From assembly GCA_032718475.1 (NCBI GenBank), contig JAUCBJ010001676.1:1-45242 (forward strand): a DNA stretch of 45,242 nucleotides. Reading direction: 5' to 3'. Below are positions 12,801 through 21,800 of the stretch, in pieces. The notes beneath the pieces were generated by a model. The model saw only the letters and a list, made by a program, of their open reading frames with translations, ran no database searches and had not been told where the DNA came from. The translations under genes and the position numbers were made by a program. Position 1 is the stretch's first letter, and the number at the start of each line of letters is the position of its first letter. This stretch comes from Nemertoderma westbladi. Taxonomy: Eukaryota; Xenacoelomorpha; Nemertodermatida; Nemertodermatidae.

Positions 12801-15800
12801 TCAACTTAGCAGCTACCAAAACCCATAGGTAAGTGGGACCTAGAAATATTAGATAAACTCATTCAACTTAGCAGTTACCAAAACCCACAGGTAAGTGGGA
12901 CCTGGAAATATTAGATAAACTCATTCAACTTAGCAGCTACCAAAACCCATAGGTAAGTGGGACCTAGAAATATTAGATAAACTCATTCAACTTAGCAGTT
13001 ACCAAAGCCCACAGGGAAGTGGGACCTGGAAATATTAGATAAACTCATTCAACTTAGCAGCTACCAAAACCCATAGGTAAGTGGGACCTAGAAATATTAG
13101 ATAAACTCATTCAACTTAGCAGTTACCAAAATCCACAGATAAGTGGGACCTGGAAATATTAGATAAATTCATTCAACTTAGCAGTTACCAAAACCCATAG
13201 GTAAGTGGTACCTGGAAATATTAGATAAACTCATTCAACTTAGCAGCTACCAAAGCCCACAGGGAAGTGGGACCTGGAAATATTAGATAAACTCATTCAA
13301 CTTAGCAGTTACCAAAGCCCACAGGGAAGTGGGACCTGGAAATATTAGATAAACTCATTCAAATGGGACCTGGAAATATTAGATAAACTCATTCAACTTA
13401 GCAGCTACCAAAACCCATAGGTAAGTGGGACCTAGAAATATTAGATAAACTCATTCAACTTAGCAGTTACCAAAACCCACAGGTAAGTGGGACCTGGAAA
13501 TATTAGATAAATTCATTCAACTTAGCAGTTACCAAAACCCATAGGTAAGTGGTACCTGGAAATATTAGATAAACTCATTCAACTTAGCAGCTACCAAAGC
13601 CCACAGGGAAGTGGGACCTGGAAATATTAGATAAACTCATTCAACTTAGCAGCTACCAAAACCCATAGGTAAGTGGGACCTGGAAATATTAGATAAACTC
13701 ATTCAACTTAGCAGCTACCAAAGCCCACAGGGAAGTGGGACCTGGAAATATTAGATAAACTCATTCAACTTAGCAGTTACCAAAGCCCACAGGGAAGTGG
13801 GACCTGGAAATATTAGATAAACTCATTCAAATGGGACCTGGAAATATTAGATAAACTCATTCAACTTAGCAGCTACCAAAACCCATAGGTAAGTGGGACC
13901 TGGAAATATTAGATAAACTCATTCAACTTAGCAGCTACCAAAACCCATAGGTAAGTGGGACCTGGAAATATTAGATAAACTCATTCAACTTAGCAGTTAC
14001 CAAAACCCACAGGGAAGTGGGACCTGGAAATATTAGATAAATTCATTCAACTTAGCAGCTACCAAAACCCATAGGTAAGTGGGACCTAGAAATATTAGAT
14101 AAACTCATTCAACTTAGCAGTTACCAAAACCCACAGGTAAGTGGGACCTGGAAATATTAGATAAATTCATTCAACTTAGCAGTTACCAAAACCCATAGGT
14201 AAGTGGTACCTGGAAATATTAGATAAACTCATTCAACTTAGCAGTTACCAAAACCCACAGGGAAGTGGGACCTGGAAATATTAGATAAATTCATTCAACT
14301 TAGCAGCTACCAAAACCCATAGGTAAGTGGGACCTAGAAATATTAGATAAACTCATTCAACTTAGCAGTTACCAAAACCCACAGGTAAGTGGGACCTGGA
14401 AATATTAGATAAATTCATTCAACTTAGCAGTTACCAAAACCCATAGGTAAGTGGTACCTGGAAATATTAGATAAACTCATTCAACTTAGCAGCTACCAAA
14501 GCCCACAGGGAAGTGGGACCTGGAAATATTAGATAAACTCATTCAACTTAGCAGCTACCAAAACCCATAGGTAAGTGGGACCTGGAAATATTAGATAAAC
14601 TCATTCAACTTAGCAGCTACCAAAGCCCACAGGGAAGTGGGACCTGGAAATATTAGATAAACTCATTCAACTTAGCAGTTACCAAAGCCCACAGGGAAGT
14701 GGGACCTGGAAATATTAGATAAACTCATTCAAATGGGACCTGGAAATATTAGATAAACTCATTCAACTTAGCAGCTACCAAAACCCATAGGTAAGTGGGA
14801 CCTGGAAATATTAGATAAACTCATTCAACTTAGCAGCTACCAAAACCCATAGGTAAGTGGGACCTGGAAATATTAGATAAACTCATTCAACTTAGCAGTT
14901 ACCAAAACCCACAGGGAAGTGGGACCTGGAAATATTAGATAAACTCATTCAACTTAGCAGCTACCAAAACCCATAGGTAAGTGGGACCTGGAAATATTAG
15001 ATAAACTCATTCAACTTAGCAGCTACCAAAACCCATAGGTAAGTGGGACCTGGAAATATTAGATAAACTCATTCAACTTAGCAGTTACCAAAACCCACAG
15101 GTAAGTGGGACCTGGAAATATTAGATAAATTCATTCAACTTAGCAGTTACCAAAACCCATAGGTTAGTGGTACCTGTAAATATTAGATAAACTCATTCAA
15201 CTTAGCAGCTACCAAAGCCCACAGGGAAGTGGGACCTGGAAATATTAGATAAACTCATTCAACTTAGCAGTTACCAAAGCCCACAGGGAAGTGGGACCTG
15301 GAAATATTAGATAAACTCATTCAACTTAGCAGCTACCAAAGCCCACAGGGAAGTGGGACCTGGAAATATTAGATAAACTCATTCAACTTAGCAGTTACCA
15401 AAGCCCACAGGGAAGTGGGACCTGGAAATATTAGATAAACTCATTCAACTTAGCAGTTACCAAAACCCACAGGTAAGTGGGACCTGGAAATATTAGATAA
15501 ACTCATTCAACGCAGTTACCAAAACCCACAGGTAAGTGGGACCTGGAAATATTAGATAAACTCATTCAACTTAGCAGTTACCAAAACTCACAGGGAAGTG
15601 GGACCTGGAAATATTAGATAAACTCATTCAACTTGCAGCTACCAAAACCCACAGGGAAGTGGGACCTGGAAATATTAGATAAACTCATTCAACTTAGCAG
15701 TTACCAAAACCCACAGGTAAGTGGGACCTGGAAATATTAGATAAACTCATTCAACTTAGCATTTACCAAAACCCACAGGTAAGTGGGACCTGGAAATATT

Positions 15801-18800
15801 AGATAAACTCATTCAACTTAGCATTTACCAAAACCCACAGGTAAGTGGGACCTGGAAATATTAGATAAACTCATTCAACTTAGCAGCTACCAAAGCCCAC
15901 AGGGAAGTGGGACCTGGAAATATTAGATAAACTCATTCAACTTAGCAGTTACCAAAACCCACAGGTAAGTGGGACCTGGAAATATTAGATAAACTCATTC
16001 AACTTAGCAGCTACCAAAGCCCACAGGGAAGTGGGACCTGGAAATATTAGATAAACTCATTCAACTTAGCAGTTACCAAAACCCACAGGGAAGTGGGACC
16101 TGAGATAAACTCATTCAACTTAGCAGTTACCAAAACCCACAGGGAAGTGGGACCTGGAAATATTAGATAAACTCATTCAACTTAGCAGCTACCAAAACCC
16201 ACAGGGAAGTGGGACCTGAAAATATTAGATAAACTCATTCAACTTAGCAGCTACCAAAACCCATAGGTAAGTGGGACCTGGAAATATTAGATAAACTCAT
16301 TCAACTTAGCAGTTACCAAAACCCACAGGGAAGTGGGACCTGGAAATATTAGATAAACTCATTCAACTTAGCAGTTACCAAAACCCACAGGGAAGTGGGA
16401 CCTGGAAATATTAGATAAACTCATTCAACTTAGCAGCTACCAAAACCCATAGGTAAGTGGGACCTGGAAATATTAGATAAACTCATTCAACTTAGCAGCT
16501 ACCAAAGCCCACAGGGAAGTGGGACCTGGAAATATTAGATAAACTCATTCAACGCAGTTACCAAAACCCACAGGTAAGTGGGACCTGGAAATATTAGATA
16601 AACTCATTCAACTTAGCAGTTACCAAAACCCACAGGGAAGTGGGACCTGGAAATATTAGATAAACTCATTCAACTTAGCAGTTACCAAAACCCACAGGGA
16701 AGTGGGACCTGGAAATATTAGATAAACTCATTCAACTTAGCAGCTACCAAAACCCATAGGTAAGTGGGACCTGGAAATATTAGATAAACTCATTCAACTT
16801 AGCAGCTACCAAAACCCATAGGTAAGTGGTACCTGGAAATATTAGATAAACTCATTCAACTTAGCAGTTACCAAAACCCACAGGGAAGTGGGACCTGGAA
16901 ATATTAGATAAACTCATTCAACTTAGCAGTTACCAAAACCCACAGGGAAGTGGGACCTGGAAATAGTAGATAAATTCATTCAACTTAGCAGCTACCAAAA
17001 CCCATAGGTAAGTGGTACCTGGAAATATTAGATAAACTCATTCAACTTAGCAGTTACCAAAACCCACAGGGAAGTGGGACCTGGAAATATTAGATAAACT
17101 CATTCAACTTAGCAGCTACCAAAACCCACAGGTAAGTGGGACCTGGAAATATTAGATAAACTCATTCAACTTAGCAGTTACCAAAACCCACAGGGAAGTG
17201 GGACCTGGAAATATTAGATAAACTCATTCAACTTAGCAGTTACCAAAACCCACAGGGAAGTGGGACCTGGAAATATTAGATAAACTCATTCAACTTAGCA
17301 GCTACCAAAACCCATAGGTAAGTGGGACCTGGAAATATTAGATAAACTCATTCAACTTAGCAGCTACCAAAACCCACAGGGAAGTGGGACCTGGAAATAT
17401 TAGATAAACTCATTCAACTTAGCAGTTACCAAAACCCACAGGGAAGTGGGACCTGGAAATATTAGATAAACTCATTCAACTTAGCAGCTACCAAAACCCA
17501 TAGGTAAGTGGGACCTGGAAATATTAGATAAACTCATTCAACTTAGCAGTTACCAAAACCCACAGGGAAGTGGGACCTGGAAATATTAGATAAACTCATT
17601 CAACTTAGCAGTTACCAAAACCCACAGGGAAGTGGGACCTGGAAATATTAGATAAACTCATTCAACTTAGCAGCTACCAAAACCCATAGGTAAGTGGTAC
17701 CTGGAAATATTAGATAAACTCATTCAACTTAGCAGTTACCAAAACCCACAGGGAAGTGGGACCTGGAAATATTAGATAAACTCATTCAACTTAGCAGTTA
17801 CCAAAGCCCACAGGGAAGTGGGACCTAGAAATATTAGATACAAATTTGTTATTCAACACGAATTTTGCATAATCACTTTTTGTGTCCGTATTTCTTCAAA
17901 CTGTCCGACTAAATAAATACGTACAGAAAGTAAAAAAAATACGCACAAAAAATAGTCCAAAGGTTCGGGATGAGTTATTTAAACTGACAAGTAAATTTAT
18001 TATGTTTTAATTCTATTTCATTTTACTAGGGGGAGGTTTTGGAGGCGGTTACCACAGCAACAGTGATGCTGCTCTCCAGCCACTCCCATCTGGGCGACAA
18101 CATACCGGCGTTGGGGCACCTCACACACCTTGTAAAGGCATTGGGATGTCGTAACGAGGCTGTTGTCAAGGCAATGACTAGAGTTATACATCAGATTTCA
18201 ACCAATGGGGTGAGTTTTCAGTGCAATACCTATCTGTATCTGATGTATTACGGGTGGTGTCGTAAGATCCTCTATTATAATGGCTCTGATCTTTTAGCAT
18301 GAGGTATATGGTTATGTTTTCTTTGCGGTCCGGCCGCTACTTCTTTAACATTGTTTTATTTACCGTGTATTTACCATCCTTGTTCCGCCTCCGCTTTGCA
18401 GGACATAGCTTTCGCCGTGAGGACCAGCCAGTGAATAATCTTGTACTTTGGCAGCCTCATGGAGTGAATAAGCATGGTGGACAGCCCATGACTTTCTTGA
18501 GACGCATCTTAAAGGACACTGGCCTTGAAGATGCGGATAATCTCGCGAAAGTCATTGGTGATAGGGAGTTGTGGCGGTGCAACTTTGTTGATCAGCCGGC
18601 ATAGCATTCTTAATGCGCGCTGCATTGGGTTTGCCAATTGTGGATTGCATGGTGGTGTCAAAATGTTTTTGTTAAGCTGGCATAGCATCTCAATGTGCAG
18701 CGGACCGATTATAGTAGTTAGTATTAGTTATAGTAGTAGTGCCCTCCTACCCCTACCCGATGGTGGTGTTATTGCACATTCCCAGGTTCATTACGGGGGC

Positions 18801-21800
18801 CAATGTACTTGTACTTCCGTAATTGGTAATCTTGACTCTTAGACCCAGCGGTACAATAGGAAACTGGCTTCCGCGGGGAAGTAAAGAAAGAGTTGGTTGG
18901 TAACGGAGTCTTTAATATTGGGAGTTATAGTGGCGCCATACCTGCCTTTAAGGTAACCGCCAAGAGAGTGGAGACTTCGGGTTGTCTCCGCTTTGTCGCG
19001 TTTCCATTCATTTATCCCCTCTCATTTCTTGTCATTTTCTTTTCACCACCGTCATTGTTTCATAAACAATAAATTGTAGATTTGTATTTTAGTGTACTCA
19101 ACTGAGGCATTACTTTCATTATATCTTCATATAGGTCTGTGTGGAGAACATGTGCACTCAACAGTGCATCCCCCCGTTAATGGTCGCAATGAAGAAGAAT
19201 ACCGATTGCATAGTTTTAGTTTGCGAAACCTTGAACCGAATATTCTCTCGCCCTTCGACTGACCCACTCATTGGCCAAGCCATTGAGTGCGGGATTATAC
19301 CATACCTGTTGCTAATACTCGACAAACCTGTGTCGTCACTGCCTAATATCTCGGCCACAAAAGCGCAAGTAGTGAAAACGTTAAAGTCAATGTTGGAGAG
19401 TGAAAAATATGGGGAGCAGGTTTGTAAAAATATAACTTATCTATCTAATTGAAATCATATAAGCCCGTGAAGCCAATTTTAAAAATCGCTTATACACATT
19501 TAATCTCAATAATTTCACACGTGGCTTAAATCAATTGAAAGCGGAGAGTCTTACACGTCTTTTGACACCACAATTAATTAAATTCAAGATGGGAAAGATT
19601 GTTGAAATTCTGTTCACAATTGCAAACTCTGCGGATTACCTGATCTGTATGCTAGCACTCAGCCCTTGCACTTGCAGCTTACACCATTTAAGTTGGGTTT
19701 ACCGGTGACTAGTGCACATTTTTAATATTCAAGTAGCCTTACCAATTATTATAGTACCGGCTGACCGGTATTAAAAGCTTTTTTAAATCTAACCTGTAGT
19801 CCTTTCCGTAATCAATACAGATTGGAATGTAGTACTGCTGCTGGAAACAGCATTTTATCAATGTTCATCATCATGAATTTATTTAATTGCCGTGTCAAAA
19901 GACGTGCAAGACTCCCCGCTTTCAATTGATTTAAGCCACGTGTGAAATGATTGAGATTATAAGTGTAGACCTACTTAAATGTATCTAAAATCACCCTCCA
20001 TAGAAACCAATATAAGAACTTATCTGAGCACTGCGTAGTGACGTCAAATATGTAGCAGCCAATCACAGCCGATTTTCAAAATTGGCCTCCCGGGCCTACT
20101 CAAACCCGCCATTTCGACCGTTTCCACGTGTTTTTACAAAAAAAACACACCGATACTCAAACCCGCCATTTCGACCGTTTCCACGTGTTTTTACAAAAAA
20201 AACACACCCCGCCACTGGATTCAGGGCACCTTGTTACCTCTTATTCGATTGTTTCTAGCCCAACAATTTTTTCGCGCACCAGCCCTAATGTAATTTATAA
20301 AAGTGGACTGTTATGAAATATTTTATCAACTATAGCAACGTGTATTAGGCTGATATAGTCCATTATACTATTTTATTGCGAGTCCAGTCCATGAATAACC
20401 TCATCTTTAATTTTGTTTGTTTTAGGTCAATGAACTTCTGCAGAAAAGTAGTGTTTGGGCGGAATACAGAGACCAGAAACACGATTTGTTTATAAAAGAT
20501 ACCCCAGTAGCTGGTTACTTAACTGGTGAGTTGATTTAACTATAACCCCAGTAGCGGGTTACTTAACTGGTGAGTTGATTTAACTATTTAACCCCAGTAG
20601 CGGGTTACTTAACTGGTGAGTTGATTTATCTATAACCACAGTAGCGGGTTACTTAACTGGTGAGTTGATTTAACTATAACCCCAGTAGCTGGTTACTTAA
20701 CTGGTGAGTTGATTTAACTATAACCCAGTAGCGGGTTACTTAACTGGTGAGTTGATTTAACTATAACACAGTAGCGGGTTACTTAACTGGTGAGTTGATT
20801 TAACTATAACCCCAGTAGCGGGTTACTTAACTGGTGAGTTGATTTAACTATAACCCCAGTAGCGGGTTACTTAACTGGTGAGTTGATTTAACTATAACCC
20901 CAGTAGCGGGTTACTTAACTGGTGAGTTGATTTAACTATAACCCCAGTAGCGGGTTACTTAACTGGTGAGTTGATTTAACTATAACCCCAGTAGCGGGTT
21001 ACTTAACTGGTGAGTTGATTTAACTATAACCCCAGTAGCGGGTTACTTAACTGGTGAGTTGATTTAACTATAACCCAGTAGCGGGTTACTTAACTGGTGA
21101 GTTGATTTAACTATAACCCCAGTAGCGGGTTACTTAACTGGTGAGTTGATTTAACTATAACTCCAGTAGCGGGTTACTTAACTGGTGAGTTGATTTAACT
21201 ATAACCCAGTAGCGGGTTACTTAACTGGTGAGTTGATTTAACTATAACCCCAGTAGCGGGTTACTTAACTGGTGAGTTGATTTAACTATAACCCCAGTAG
21301 CGGGTTACTTAACTGGTGAGTTGATTTAACTATAACCCAGTAGCGGGTTACTTAACTGGTGAGTTGATTTAACTATAACCCCAGTAGCGGGTTACTTAAC
21401 TGCTGAGTTGATTTAACTATAACACAGTAGCGGGTTACTTAACTGCTGAGTTGATTTAACTATAACCCCAGTAGCGGGTTACTTAACTGGTGAGTTGATT
21501 TAACTATAACCCCAGTAGCGGGTTACTTAACTGGTGAGTTGATTTAACTATAACCCCAGTAGCGGGTTACTTAACTGGTGAGTTGATTTAACTATAACCC
21601 CAGTAGCGGGTTACTTAACTGGTGAGTTGATTTAACTATAACCCAGTAGCGGGTTACTTAACTGGTGAGTTGATTTAACTATAACCCCAGTAGCGGGTTA
21701 CTTAACTGGTGAGTTGATTTAACTATAACCCAGTAGCGGGTTACTTAACTGGTGAGTTGATTTAACTATAACCCCAGTAGCGGGTTACTTAACTGGTGAG

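Noticed and set aside
8391-17840. CRISPR-like array
   Set aside because: Units are head-to-tail with no unique spacers, the DNA is eukaryotic, and each unit is a copy of an exon-intron junction.
18299-18842. Possible extra exons of the DNAJC13-like gene in the 18210-19134 intron
   Set aside because: The family sequence continues directly from TNG to VCVENM, and the open frame resembles a LINE C-terminus instead.
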